A DNA stretch of 43,993 nt, taken from contig JACABD010000003.1 of the NCBI GenBank assembly GCA_013377075.1, positions 31,200 through 75,192 of the forward strand, read 5' to 3'. Positions 8,612 through 17,513 of the stretch are shown one piece after another (within the stretch, counting starts at the first letter, position 1; each line of letters begins with the position of its first letter). A program made the translations under genes and the position numbers. The DNA comes from Geobacteraceae bacterium. Lineage in GTDB: Bacteria > Desulfobacterota > Desulfuromonadia > Geobacterales > DSM-12255. The notes below the pieces were generated by a model. That model had not been told where the DNA came from. It saw only the letters and a list, made by a program, of their open reading frames with translations, and searched no databases.

Positions 8612-10129
8612 TTATTGGGGAATAAACCCTCTTATAACAGGATAAAATTCTTTGATAAAACGATCACCAGCCTCAAAGGAGCCAGTTGTGCCATCGGCAG
8701 CAGGAAAAGACACCCTGATAAAGGCGGCATCACGTCTTCGGTGCAACATAGAGCCGGTGAATTCTGCAATTTTAAGGGCGAACTCACTGGACAAGGAACT
8801 ATTGCGTACCTGAAACCAGTAAAAGATATTTTCTATCCGGTCACCCTGCATGTAAGATGCCTTGACCAGATTAATACGCTCTCCGTGGCTATCTAATATT
8901 GTTCTGGTTGAAGAGACTTCCTGCCAACCGCTGCCCGGAAGACAGTGTCTTGGAGAATGAATTTCACCAGTCCCCTCTCCTCCTCCATGGTAACCTATAT
9001 AGAGTTTAACCTTTACGCCTGAAGCATCTCTGTAGGTACGGGAGAGATAATCCGTAGGCTTGAGCAGCTCAAGTGTAGCTGCATTAAATGTCTCCTCAGC
9101 AGTCATTATCCACTCAGCATGAGCCCTTGGAAACGCAGAAAATGGCTGATTCAACGGGATCATCACATCTGCATGCACCCCTTTGTATCCGGCCGTCAAT
9201 AATAGCAGAGCAGCAACTATGACAAAACAGCGTAAAGACAGATGATCAACACGATAGCTGCTGGTGACAGCAGACGGTTCCATGGGAACTGAAACATTAT
9301 CTTCAGATTCGAGCAGACTGCCGATCCAGACAAGAATAGCCATGGCTACGACAAAAACCAGCAGCCCTGAAAGCTCATGAACAAGGCCCTCGGCTACCTG
9401 CGCCCCGAAGTTGTGAACAAGCACTCCAGTTATCACAACCCTGAGCATATTAGTGAAAATCGCTACCGGAATCGAAAATGAGATCAGCATCGTTCGCTTC
9501 GTTGGCGTCATTCGGATGAAAAAGGCTATCGCTATACCCATGGCAAGCAGAGACATAATTGAGCGCATACCGCTACAGGCGTCGGCAACCTCAAGGGTAG
9601 TCGCCGGAAACATGATGATGTTACCCTCACGCAGCACAACGATTCCAAACAGTTGCAGAAGAGCAACCGAACATCGAGTAATGAACAGTTTAAGAGGAAA
9701 AGCCACCATATTGTAGAGAATATAGGGAAGCGGCACCATCATAATCAGATAGCCAAGTGGTAGCAGTAGCTGACGGAAAAGCTCCCTGCCAAAAAGATAG
9801 AGAACCAGCCCGGCTAATAGGACAATAAATGACAACCTCATTGTGAAGTTCTCGGTTGCCAGATAACCGAGAATAAACTGGAGCAGGCCGAATATAATGA
9901 CAGCAAGGCCAGGACGCCAAGGGGAAACCACCGTATTTTTATAAGCAGCGCGACGATCATACAGAAAATAGCCGGAGATGATAGGGACAAGAAAACCGTG
10001 GGAGTAATTATCATCACTATACCACTGTAGCACCATTCCTTTAAGCACTGAAAAGTAGACACAGAGCAGCAAAAGGATGATGCCGAGCAGGTGAAGCCGG
10101 TAGCGTTGTATTGTCTCTGAAAAGGTCAC
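8612..10129 (-). CDS. xrtA: Exosortase (XrtA-type) fused to EpsI domain
   Basis: A polytopic membrane transpeptidase of 505 residues that recognises PEP-CTERM tails and is expected to cleave and transfer the substrate. The start is GTG with GGCGG six bases upstream; the next ATG is too far inside. The exosortase part (about 1-275) has eight or so membrane helices and the full catalytic set: C185 in DACSGMRS, R230 in NMLRVVITG and H251 in LVHELSG. The C-terminal part (about 295-505) is an EpsI/DUF3485 domain with GYHGG and HSPRHCLPGSGW. In many genomes EpsI is a separate gene. Neighbours prsK/prsR favour XrtA; fused architecture also occurs in other exosortase classes such as XrtD, so the subclass is less certain than the function. 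Confidence 0.93.
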   Translation of the reverse strand: MTFSETIQRYRLHLLGIILLLLCVYFSVLKGMVLQWYSDDNYSHGFLVPIISGYFLYDRRAAYKNTVVSPWRPGLAVIIFGLLQFILGYLATENFTMRLSFIVLLAGLVLYLFGRELFRQLLLPLGYLIMMVPLPYILYNMVAFPLKLFITRCSVALLQLFGIVVLREGNIIMFPATTLEVADACSGMRSIMSLLAMGIAIAFFIRMTPTKRTMLISFSIPVAIFTNMLRVVITGVLVHNFGAQVAEGLVHELSGLLVFVVAMAILVWIGSLLESEDNVSVPMEPSAVTSSYRVDHLSLRCFVIVAALLLLTAGYKGVHADVMIPLNQPFSAFPRAHAEWIMTAEETFNAATLELLKPTDYLSRTYRDASGVKVKLYIGYHGGGEGTGEIHSPRHCLPGSGWQEVSSTRTILDSHGERINLVKASYMQGDRIENIFYWFQVRNSSLSSEFALKIAEFTGSMLHRRRDAAFIRVSFPAADGTTGSFEAGDRFIKEFYPVIRGFIPQ

Positions 10130-10154
10130 GAATTACCGCCGTAATTGCTGCTGG

Positions 10155-10766
10155 TCATGACAGCCCTGTTTTCGGAATCAGCCCGAAAAAGCCGTACTTT
10201 ATCTGATAGAAGAGAAGTTTGCAGAGCTCGACAGCATTGGCCCTGAAACCATTATAATGCGACAATGCCGGATAAACCATAACTTCAGTTGAAAAACCTT
10301 TCATAATTAACCTGAATGCCCACAAGGCCCTTCTTGCATGGTAATCTGAGGTAACAATAATTACACTGCCAAGGCGTTCTTTGCGTATGAATTCTGATGC
10401 CACAACAGCCTCGGCCATGGTTGAGGTGACTTTAAAAGGCAGTTTGACAATCTTCTCTCGCGGCACACCGAGTGAGACCAGTTCCTCTTCGGCCCACTCG
10501 TTCTGATAGAGGTTACGGTGATATTTTTGTGACCAGCCACTGAATAGATCGTCATTGGTAATTAGCACCTTATCCGCATAACCATTACGCATCAGAAGTG
10601 CCGCAGCAGGAGCACGCTCCTTGTAGCTGCCGGAGAGGATAATTATGGCACCGGCTTTTTTTAGAGCTGGCAGAGGGTTGCGATCCTCGGTGAGAAAGAC
10701 TACTCCCTGATAGAGAAAAATTAGAATAAGCATAGCAAAAGCTACGGTGATGAAAACAGTTTTCAT
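10155..10766 (-). CDS. YdcF/SanA-type DUF218 membrane protein
   Basis: A protein of 203 residues. An N-terminal membrane helix ([20 protein letters not shown]) is followed by a DUF218 domain: [30 protein letters not shown], a [14 protein letters not shown] segment and [16 protein letters not shown]. The TSDYHARRA motif is the conserved signature of the family. Members such as SanA and ElyC affect envelope integrity, and their biochemical role is not settled. The ATG overlaps the wbpP stop (ATGA), so it is translated with the sugar genes. DUF218 proteins recur in exosortase loci, which suggests envelope or polymer assembly, but that is inference. Confidence 0.85.
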   Translation of the reverse strand: MKTVFITVAFAMLILIFLYQGVVFLTEDRNPLPALKKAGAIIILSGSYKERAPAAALLMRNGYADKVLITNDDLFSGWSQKYHRNLYQNEWAEEELVSLGVPREKIVKLPFKVTSTMAEAVVASEFIRKERLGSVIIVTSDYHARRALWAFRLIMKGFSTEVMVYPALSHYNGFRANAVELCKLLFYQIKYGFFGLIPKTGLS

Positions 10767-11806
10767 AATCGCAGCAATTCAGACTTTATGTACCACGGCA
10801 GCGCCTCATGCAGTCCCTGCAAGATTGTGTGGCTGGGAGCATAGCCGAGCAATTTTGCCGCCTTGCTGATATCCGCAAGAGAGTGGAGAACATCACCTGC
10901 CCTGAACCCCTTATAGAGAGGCTCTGCATCTTTTATCGCCGGGATTTCTGCTGCCAGCGCATCACGCAACAGGACAAAGAGCTGATTGAGATCGGTGCTG
11001 GCATTAACGGCAATGTTATAGACCTGGTTGACTGCCGCAGGTTCTGTTGTCGTTGCTGCCAGCAGATTTGCCTGTACGGCGTTACCGACGTAACAGAAGT
11101 CGCGGCTTGTCTCGCCGGTTCCGTTGATTTCAACCTGCTCCCTGCGAATCAGCGCCCCTACCCACTTTGGAATGACGGCGGCATAGGCTCCATCCGGGTC
11201 TTGCCGCTTACCGAAAACATTGAAGTAGCGCAAACCAATGGTCTCAACACCGTAGCAACGGCCGAAGACATCGGCGTAGAGCTCGTTGACATATTTTGTG
11301 ACTGCATAGGGAGAGAGTGGTCTGCCGATCTGATCTTCAACCTTTGGCAGAACCGGATGATCGCCATAAGTAGAGCTGCTGGCAGCATAGACAAATCGTT
11401 TTACCCCAGCGTCCCTTGCACTGACCAACATATTGAGAAAGCCGGTAACGTTGCTGGCGTTGGTGGCAATGGGGTCGTCGATAGAACGCGGCACAGAACC
11501 GAGGGCTGCCTGATGGAGAACAAAATCTACACGGGCGCACACCTTGCGGCAGCTGTCAAGATCGCGAATATCCCCTTCAATGAAGCTGAAGTTCTCCCAA
11601 CGGGAATTGCCGACAACTGCTCCGACTTCATCGAGGTTACTCTTCTTTCCGGTGGAGAAGTTATCCAGTCCGACAACGGTCTGATCAAGCCTCAACAGCT
11701 GCTCAACAAGATTTGAGCCGATGAATCCGGCTGCGCCGGTGACCAGCCAGCGCCGATTCTCCCTTGGCATTCTCTTCAGCAGCAGCTCGTAGGCGGAATT
11801 TCCCAT
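10763..11806 (-). CDS. wbpP: UDP-GlcNAc / UDP-GlcNAcA C4-epimerase (WbpP/TviC)
   Basis: An extended short-chain dehydrogenase of 347 residues that interconverts UDP-GlcNAc(A) and UDP-GalNAc(A) by C4 epimerisation with bound NAD. The Rossmann motif GAAGFIG is at 24-30. The catalytic set is [10 protein letters not shown] (serines 143-145) and Y167-x3-K171 in [10 protein letters not shown]. The conserved [12 protein letters not shown] and [11 protein letters not shown] segments are characteristic of WbpP rather than GalE. Length is normal. It overlaps the tviB stop by one base and the DUF218 start by four. With TviB/WbpO it makes UDP-GalNAcA for the polysaccharide. Confidence 0.93.
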   Translation of the reverse strand: MGNSAYELLLKRMPRENRRWLVTGAAGFIGSNLVEQLLRLDQTVVGLDNFSTGKKSNLDEVGAVVGNSRWENFSFIEGDIRDLDSCRKVCARVDFVLHQAALGSVPRSIDDPIATNASNVTGFLNMLVSARDAGVKRFVYAASSSTYGDHPVLPKVEDQIGRPLSPYAVTKYVNELYADVFGRCYGVETIGLRYFNVFGKRQDPDGAYAAVIPKWVGALIRREQVEINGTGETSRDFCYVGNAVQANLLAATTTEPAAVNQVYNIAVNASTDLNQLFVLLRDALAAEIPAIKDAEPLYKGFRAGDVLHSLADISKAAKLLGYAPSHTILQGLHEALPWYIKSELLRL

Positions 11807-13092
11807 CAGAGCCTCCAGAAGCGAAGTCCGGCCTTTTGCACCTCATCAGGCAGGTAGATGCACTTAACATCAATCAAAGACGAGTGCTCGTCGAAAAGCG
11901 GCAGCATATCCTCAAACTTCATCTCTCGGTACTCTCTGTGGGCAACGGCAATTATCACCGCTGCTGCCGGTTTCAATAATGCAAAGGGGACAAGCTTTAT
12001 ACCGTATTCATGATCTGCCTGGAAAGGGTCGGCAAGCGGGTCGCAAATCTGAAGATTAATGCCGTAACTCTGCAGTTCATGGATGATGTCAATTACTTTC
12101 GAGTTGCGCAGATCAGGACAGTTCTCCTTGAAAGTGAGGCCGAGAACAGTTACAGTCGCCCCGGCCACCAGATGTCCGGCAAGTATCATCTCCTTCACAG
12201 TACGTTGAGCTATGAAAGCCCCCATGCCGTCGTTGATCCGCCGCCCGGCAAGAATCACCTGTGGTATGTAACCGATCTTTTCCGCCTTGTGGGTCAGGTA
12301 GTAGGGGTCAACGCCGATACAGTGTCCACCTACAAGCCCCGGCCTGAACTTCAGAAAATTCCACTTTGTACCGGCCGCCTCAAGGACATCGCTGGTATCG
12401 ATTCCCATCCGGTCAAAGATCAGGGCAAGCTCGTTCATCAGGGCAATGTTCAGATCACGCTGGGTATTTTCGATAATCTTGGCCGCTTCGGCAACCTTGA
12501 TTGACGGTGCTCTGTGGACACCGGCAGTCACAACCGATTCGTACACCCTGGCAACAATATCCAGTGTGGCGTCATCCTGCCCCGATACCACCTTGGTGAT
12601 TCTGGTAAAGGAGTGCTCCCGATCACCGGGATTAATCCGCTCCGGCGAGTAGCCAACGGTGAAATCCCTGCCACAGACAAGCCCCGATGACTTCTCAAGC
12701 ACCGGCACACAAATCTCTTCAGTGAGCCCCGGATAAACCGTTGATTCATAGACGACTACATCCCCCGGTTTCAACGCCTGCCCGACACTGTTCGACGCCC
12801 CGAGAAGCGCTGTCAGATCAGGCTGGTTGGCGGCATCTATTGGCGTTGGCACGGCAACAATATAAAAATCGGCCTGACGCAGTGTCTCGATAGAATCAGT
12901 AAAGATGATGTCGCTCTTCTGCAACTCTTCCGTTGTCACCTCGCCAGTATGGTCAACGCCGTTGGATAGTTCGGCAATCCTTGACTGATTGATGTCAAAT
13001 CCGTAGGTACGCTGCTTCATACCAAATGCAACTGCTACCGGCAGGCCGACATAGCCGAGGCCGATAACCGAGATTGTGCGGCTGTGATCCAT
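11806..13092 (-). CDS. tviB: UDP-HexNAc 6-dehydrogenase (TviB/WbpO)
   Basis: A UDP-GlcNAc/GalNAc 6-dehydrogenase of 428 residues, converting the sugar to the uronic acid with two NAD+. The N-terminal Rossmann domain has GLGYVGLP (11-18). The central helix and catalytic region contain [29 protein letters not shown] and the nucleophile C258 in [11 protein letters not shown]; the C-terminal UDP-binding domain has [15 protein letters not shown]. These segments match WbpO/TviB/VipA rather than Ugd or WecC. It is followed directly by wbpP. A second, different dehydrogenase (WecC-type) lies near the other end of the locus. Confidence 0.93.
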   Translation of the reverse strand: MDHSRTISVIGLGYVGLPVAVAFGMKQRTYGFDINQSRIAELSNGVDHTGEVTTEELQKSDIIFTDSIETLRQADFYIVAVPTPIDAANQPDLTALLGASNSVGQALKPGDVVVYESTVYPGLTEEICVPVLEKSSGLVCGRDFTVGYSPERINPGDREHSFTRITKVVSGQDDATLDIVARVYESVVTAGVHRAPSIKVAEAAKIIENTQRDLNIALMNELALIFDRMGIDTSDVLEAAGTKWNFLKFRPGLVGGHCIGVDPYYLTHKAEKIGYIPQVILAGRRINDGMGAFIAQRTVKEMILAGHLVAGATVTVLGLTFKENCPDLRNSKVIDIIHELQSYGINLQICDPLADPFQADHEYGIKLVPFALLKPAAAVIIAVAHREYREMKFEDMLPLFDEHSSLIDVKCIYLPDEVQKAGLRFWRL

Positions 13093-13121
13093 TAAGGCTC
13101 CTTTTGGCGCTGCATTTTTAA

Positions 13122-14129
13122 TTATAACGACTCTCTTTGTTTATTATATTCAGAAGCAATTACGTTAAGTATATATGCATAATATTTTTTCTCGTCACCG
13201 AGACTCAGCGCATACTTTTGCCCCTCTTCAGCAATACTCTTTCGATAAACATCATCAGAGTAAATTTTCTTAATTGCACTCCTTAGCGACACCGGATCCT
13301 CCGGAGGGACAATGACCGCCTGTTTATCAGACAGAATAAGGTCTGAAGATGGTCCGGAGGTAATGACTACACACTTCCCCAAGGCCATTGACAGCAAATA
13401 TACGCCGATACCTGTAGCTGCAAAATCAAGTTTATAGGTTGGAAGCACGACAAATTTTGAATTTGCCACGAAGTTGGCAAACGATTCGAAGCTACCATCA
13501 TCATTAATAACTTCAACATTCGCAGGTAAATTATTGCGGTCGATGAATGTTCTATGAACCTCATTGCCGTATTTAGCAGGGGTCAGAATTTTCAGACTGT
13601 ATGGCAATTCGCGGCATGCTTGAATCAAAGAGTCATAATCCCTGCGTGAATAACCTCCAGAAAATATATAGCTACCTTCGGAGGTAGGACATTTAACGAC
13701 ATAATCGTAACCATTAATTTTGAACGGAATATATGTAATTTTTGATTGACTGATGCCATATGCATTACAAAAAGCATCGTTATTCCTGGAGTGCAACAAA
13801 ATCCGATCCACCCCTTTAAGACCAAAACTTTTAATTTTTATTAGTAACTTCGCCATAGCACCTTTACAGAGTTCAGGTGGAGAAAGCCACGAATCCAGCA
13901 TCCAGACTTGACATTTGAATCCGGGGAGCACCAGTTTTATTGCGCCGAGAATAAATACAGTTGCAGTATCATTTATTATGACAAAATCGTATTCCTTTAA
14001 TATTCTGAAGAAGCGCAAAACGTTATACATATTTAATCTCAAATTATCTTCAGATATCACATAAACTTCTACTCCAGTACAATTTATATTGGACAATCTA
14101 TTCAAGTTAGTGAGTACACGAATATTCAC
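13122..14129 (-). CDS. Glycosyltransferase, GT4-like, AT-rich gene
   Basis: A GT-B-fold glycosyltransferase-like protein of 335 residues, cytoplasmic. The N-terminal half is short and lacks a clear glycine loop. The C-terminal half has SYIFSGGYSRRDYDSLIQAC, a nucleotide-binding type strand, VVLPTYKLDFAATGIGVYLLSMALGKCVVIT and AVIVPPEDPVSLRSAI, which match the GT4 donor-binding domain; the usual E-x7-E is degenerate. Codon usage and base composition are clearly more AT-rich than the flanking genes, and the gene is bordered by AT-rich gaps rather than overlaps. This suggests recent acquisition or exchange. Acceptor and donor are unknown. Confidence 0.7.
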   Translation of the reverse strand: MNIRVLTNLNRLSNINCTGVEVYVISEDNLRLNMYNVLRFFRILKEYDFVIINDTATVFILGAIKLVLPGFKCQVWMLDSWLSPPELCKGAMAKLLIKIKSFGLKGVDRILLHSRNNDAFCNAYGISQSKITYIPFKINGYDYVVKCPTSEGSYIFSGGYSRRDYDSLIQACRELPYSLKILTPAKYGNEVHRTFIDRNNLPANVEVINDDGSFESFANFVANSKFVVLPTYKLDFAATGIGVYLLSMALGKCVVITSGPSSDLILSDKQAVIVPPEDPVSLRSAIKKIYSDDVYRKSIAEEGQKYALSLGDEKKYYAYILNVIASEYNKQRESL

Positions 14130-14185
14130 CTAAGAATCTCCAATGGCTGCGTTTTATTTAGATATACTAACAGCTGTTTTTGCAA

Positions 14186-15361
14186 TTACCGAACTACTCC
14201 CTCATAAAGATCAACATACTCAACAACCTTATCCCTCAGATTGAAAAGGCGGTGACACTTGTGCAGGGCATTTTCTGCAAGCTGACGGGAATAGTCAGGC
14301 TCTGCCAGCAGCTTTGCAATGCCGTCTGCAAGTGCCCGGCTATCCCCTGGTGCAACCAGAAGACCGCTTTCTCCATCTGACACAAGTTCGGGGATGCCGC
14401 CGATCCTAGAGGCGATAACAACCCTCCCGCCTGCCATTGCTTCAGCAACAATGTAGCCAAACGCTTCTGGCCAGATTGAAGGGACAGCCACCAGATCAGC
14501 AGCAGCTACAAATTCATCCACATTGCTGCGCAGCCCCAAAAAAGTGACATGCGCACCTAACCCGTAATGGGCAACAAGACTCTCCAGCTCCCGCTGGTAG
14601 CCCCCCTCACCTGCCACCATGAGCAGCGCGTCACCCATTCCGTACTCAGTCACAACAGTAGCCACTGCTTCGATCAAAAACTGAAGCCCCTTTTCCGGGA
14701 TCAGATTGGCAACCGTCAAAACAATTTTCTTTTCAGGTGCTATTCCAAGCCGTTTCCTGGCGTCATCCCTGTCTTGAGGAACAAATCTTGCCAGATTTAC
14801 AGCATTGTAAATCGTCAGAGACTGTGGAGCAAAGACATGGTGACTTATCTCCATCCGCGTTCTTACAAACTCCGAAATGGCCACATATTTCGTTATTCTC
14901 CCCGTAAGAAAGCCATGGATCAGACGTGAGACGACCTGTTTCAGCACTCCACGCCGGGGCACTCCGACGGATGTCTGCTCGTTAAAGACAATTTTCGCTC
15001 CGGAGAGATAGACACCGGTAAGCAGTGGATTAGTGAGGCTGTAGAAGATGATCTGCACCAGATCAATGCGGTTTTCAGCAATAAAGCGGCGAAGCTGCAA
15101 TGCCCCCTTCAGCTTATCCGTCATCCCCCTGCCAACGACGCTGCACAGTGAAATGAGGTCATCGGCAACCCTGCCGCCAGCCCCTTCGAGCATTGCCCTG
15201 ACCTGTGGAACAGGTTCTGCGGTAAAGGAGAAGTAACCCACATGACCGCGCCGGCACAACTCTCCGGCAAGGAAGATGGCAAACTCCTCCATTGAGCCAA
15301 GCTTGGCCGGGTTAAGTTCGGAAAGAATGAGCACTCTCATGGGTGATTCAGCGCAGGCCAC
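14186..15361 (-). CDS. Glycosyltransferase family 4
   Basis: A GT-B retaining glycosyltransferase of 391 residues. The GTG at 15361 is chosen because GGAGG lies seven bases before it; it overlaps the radical SAM gene by 14 bases. An internal ATG at 15340 is the alternative and has no good ribosome site. The N-terminal domain has LNPAKLGSMEEFAIFLA. The C-terminal domain has VLTVANLIPEKGLQFLIEA, a GEGG loop, and the E-x7-E pair E299/E307 in PEAFGYIVAEAMAGG followed by GGIPELVSDGESGLLV. Donor is likely a nucleotide sugar; linkage cannot be told. Confidence 0.85.
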   Translation of the reverse strand: MACAESPMRVLILSELNPAKLGSMEEFAIFLAGELCRRGHVGYFSFTAEPVPQVRAMLEGAGGRVADDLISLCSVVGRGMTDKLKGALQLRRFIAENRIDLVQIIFYSLTNPLLTGVYLSGAKIVFNEQTSVGVPRRGVLKQVVSRLIHGFLTGRITKYVAISEFVRTRMEISHHVFAPQSLTIYNAVNLARFVPQDRDDARKRLGIAPEKKIVLTVANLIPEKGLQFLIEAVATVVTEYGMGDALLMVAGEGGYQRELESLVAHYGLGAHVTFLGLRSNVDEFVAAADLVAVPSIWPEAFGYIVAEAMAGGRVVIASRIGGIPELVSDGESGLLVAPGDSRALADGIAKLLAEPDYSRQLAENALHKCHRLFNLRDKVVEYVDLYEGVVR

Positions 15362-16379
15362 AATCCCCCCTCCAGCAACGCTTTCGCTCTTTCCAGATCT
15401 TTTCTGGTTTTGTTACCGCTACATTGCCTATGGACTCCATCCGGAAGCACATCCTGACATCTCCGCTGCTCTCGATGACAAAATTGCCAAAAGCACTGGG
15501 GCAGAATCCCTTTCGCACCCTGTTGTCGTGTGCCTGGACTGTCTCCATCAATGACTCCGGCTTTTTGAAGTAGTTAAGAAAAAAATCAAACTCTTCGGTC
15601 TGGTTCTCAATAATGCCCGTACCACCGTCCTTCATCAGTTTCAAGGTCTGTAGCTCCTGTCGAAGGAGAGGAAGATCATCCACCCAGAGGTGACTCTGAC
15701 GGTACCAGTGTTGGTCAAAAGCTTCGCCATAGTTCTGCTCAATGGGCTGGTAGCGGACTTGTACCCCAAGTTCCCTTGCAAATTCGGCAATATTTGACAG
15801 TTGCGGGAGGTTATTGGCGCTTATAACGGTTTTCAAAAGGATTTTTAATGATTTCTGCTGAGCCTGACGTTCCAGGACAAGAGCCCTGATTGCAGCCGTT
15901 GTGGCTGCATGGTATCCCGGTGCACCACGAAAGCGGTCATGAACTTCAGCCGTGATCCCGTCATAGGAGACAGTTATCTGCTCCAGCCCCATGGCAACCA
16001 GTCTGGCCGCCAATTGACTGTCAATGATGATGCCGTTACTAAGCAGCTCTACGTCAATTCCAAGCCGTACCGCATGGCTGAGGATTTCCGGCAGATCCTT
16101 GCGCAAAAGGGCTTCACCCCCGGTGAACACCATCCTGAACCTGCCGAGCCAGCTGCGCAGTTCACCAAGGATCCTGAACCACTCAACGGTTGATAGCTCC
16201 ACCTCCCCGTAAGTCGTCTGCCAGATGTCGCAGTGGACACAGCGGGAGTTGCACTCCATGGTCATCTTGGCGCAGATGAACGAAGGTTTGGCAATATTCA
16301 GACCGGTTCTCACGGCAGTCTCAGTGAAAAGTCGCTTGCGTAAAGAACCTGTTTTTCTTATAAGCCGCTCAATGTTCAC
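15348..16379 (-). CDS. Radical SAM protein with C-terminal SPASM/Twitch-like cysteines
   Basis: A protein of 343 residues. The start is GTG with AAGGGGG four to five bases upstream. The radical SAM cluster motif is C43-x3-C47-x2-C50 (CNSRCVHC), followed by FTGGEALLRKDL, which is the GGE motif, and VSYDGITAEVHDRFRG. The C-terminus has further cysteines (GFCPS, VRMCFR, KRCWRGDCGL) typical of an auxiliary Fe-S cluster domain. Such enzymes do radical chemistry on peptides, sugars or nucleotides. Embedded between glycosyltransferases, it may modify a sugar or a protein of the system. The substrate is unknown. Oxygen-sensitive chemistry fits an anaerobic host. Confidence 0.85.
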   Translation of the reverse strand: MNIERLIRKTGSLRKRLFTETAVRTGLNIAKPSFICAKMTMECNSRCVHCDIWQTTYGEVELSTVEWFRILGELRSWLGRFRMVFTGGEALLRKDLPEILSHAVRLGIDVELLSNGIIIDSQLAARLVAMGLEQITVSYDGITAEVHDRFRGAPGYHAATTAAIRALVLERQAQQKSLKILLKTVISANNLPQLSNIAEFARELGVQVRYQPIEQNYGEAFDQHWYRQSHLWVDDLPLLRQELQTLKLMKDGGTGIIENQTEEFDFFLNYFKKPESLMETVQAHDNRVRKGFCPSAFGNFVIESSGDVRMCFRMESIGNVAVTKPEKIWKERKRCWRGDCGLR

Positions 16380-16394
16380 GGAGCCCCCTTACGT

Positions 16395-17513
16395 TTAGTA
16401 AAGCCCCTCATACTGGCGCGCCATGGAACACTTACCAAACTTTTCTTCAACTTTTATCCGGTTCTTTTCACCCATCGTCAGACGGAGCGCCTTATCTGAA
16501 ACAAGCCGGTTAATGGCAGTTGCCAAAGCCTGCGGGTCGTCAGAGGGGACAAGGAAGCCATTTTCATCTTCCGTAATCAAAGCAGGGTTCCCACCAACAT
16601 TAGTGGCCACAACAGGCTTTGCCGCTGCCATTGCCTCCAGAATTGAGACTGAAGTCCCTTCGCTTAAGGAGCAGAGAACAAAAATATCGAGCGCAACAAG
16701 GCGCTGCGGTATATCGCGCACTGCTCCGGAGAATATCACCCTGTCGCTTATACCGAGACTCTGCGTAAGCGTTTCAAGCTGTAGTCGCCGTGAGCCGTCG
16801 CCGATGATCTCCAACAGGATGTCAGCACCGGCATCAACAAGCTGTCTAACGGCATGCAGCAGGGTCTCATGGGATTTCACCGGTTCAAGACGGGCAACAA
16901 TGCCGAGTCGTATGGGCGCAGACTCCCCCCTTTGCAAAGGTGTGGCAGGGGGGACTTGCTTTTCAGGCTTAATTAAAAATCTCTCCGTATCAATACCGTT
17001 AATAATGACCGACACCTTGTCCATAGGGACATGTCCGGCATTACCAAGCTGTGTGGCAAGATCACCTGAAACCGTAACAATATAGTCTGTGAGCCATGCA
17101 GCTATCTGCTCAAGCAGCTTCAGCACTCCGGCTTTGGCATAGGTTGCACCGTGCAGCGTGTAGACAACGCTTTTCACCCCGGCATAGCGTGCTGCCACTG
17201 CCCCCTTGAACCAGCAGCCGCTGTGAACATGGACTACATCTGCCTTTGCACAGCGGATCGCCGTCACCAGCCCACCTGGGTAAATAAAGGAGAATAGCGG
17301 CATCATCGACGGCAAAAGGATGACTTCAATACCGGCTCTGCGCAGCTCTTCCCCCAAAGGGCCAAGACTCTGCAGACAGAGAACCTTCGGCACAAATCTG
17401 CTCCGGTCAATGGCCTTGACCAGATCAACAACCACCTGCTCCATGCCGCCGATCTCAAGGGAGAGGATCAGATGGAGGACAACCCTCCTGTTTCCTGCCA
17501 GACTGTCAGTCAT
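16395..17513 (-). CDS. Glycosyltransferase family 4
   Basis: A GT4 enzyme of 372 residues. The ATG at 17513 overlaps the previous gene by eight bases; the longer frame to 17573 would overlap by 68 bases with an implausible leader. The N-terminal domain opens VVLHLILSLEIGGMEQVVVDLV, like sugar transferases associated with PEP-CTERM loci. The C-terminal domain has LGIVARLEPVKSHETLLHAV and the E-x7-E pair E285/E293 in EGTSVSILEAMAA. Between the domains is an odd linker, VPPATPLQRGES, encoded by a small palindromic repeat (16924-16954). The linker position suggests the repeat is tolerated without loss of function. Confidence 0.86.
   Translation of the reverse strand: MTDSLAGNRRVVLHLILSLEIGGMEQVVVDLVKAIDRSRFVPKVLCLQSLGPLGEELRRAGIEVILLPSMMPLFSFIYPGGLVTAIRCAKADVVHVHSGCWFKGAVAARYAGVKSVVYTLHGATYAKAGVLKLLEQIAAWLTDYIVTVSGDLATQLGNAGHVPMDKVSVIINGIDTERFLIKPEKQVPPATPLQRGESAPIRLGIVARLEPVKSHETLLHAVRQLVDAGADILLEIIGDGSRRLQLETLTQSLGISDRVIFSGAVRDIPQRLVALDIFVLCSLSEGTSVSILEAMAAAKPVVATNVGGNPALITEDENGFLVPSDDPQALATAINRLVSDKALRLTMGEKNRIKVEEKFGKCSMARQYEGLY
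16924..16954 (-). repeat. Small palindromic repeat inside a glycosyltransferase gene
   Basis: On the plus strand a run of C (16925-16930), the self-complementary core CCTTTGCAAAGG-like stretch, then TGTGGCA and a run of G (16948-16953) form an imperfect hairpin. Translated in the gene it reads PPATPLQRG. Peptides of the form PPxTPLQRG are known to come from a widespread small interspersed palindromic element in bacterial genomes. The reading frame is kept. Confidence 0.6.

Noticed and set aside
10808-11716. A 302-codon open frame on the plus strand
   Set aside because: It is antisense to wbpP, which has full catalytic motifs; the plus-strand translation has no recognisable domain and is cysteine-rich, as expected of a shadow frame.
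16423-17085. 220-codon plus-strand frame
   Set aside because: Antisense to a clear GT4 gene; Ser/Arg-rich without domain motifs.
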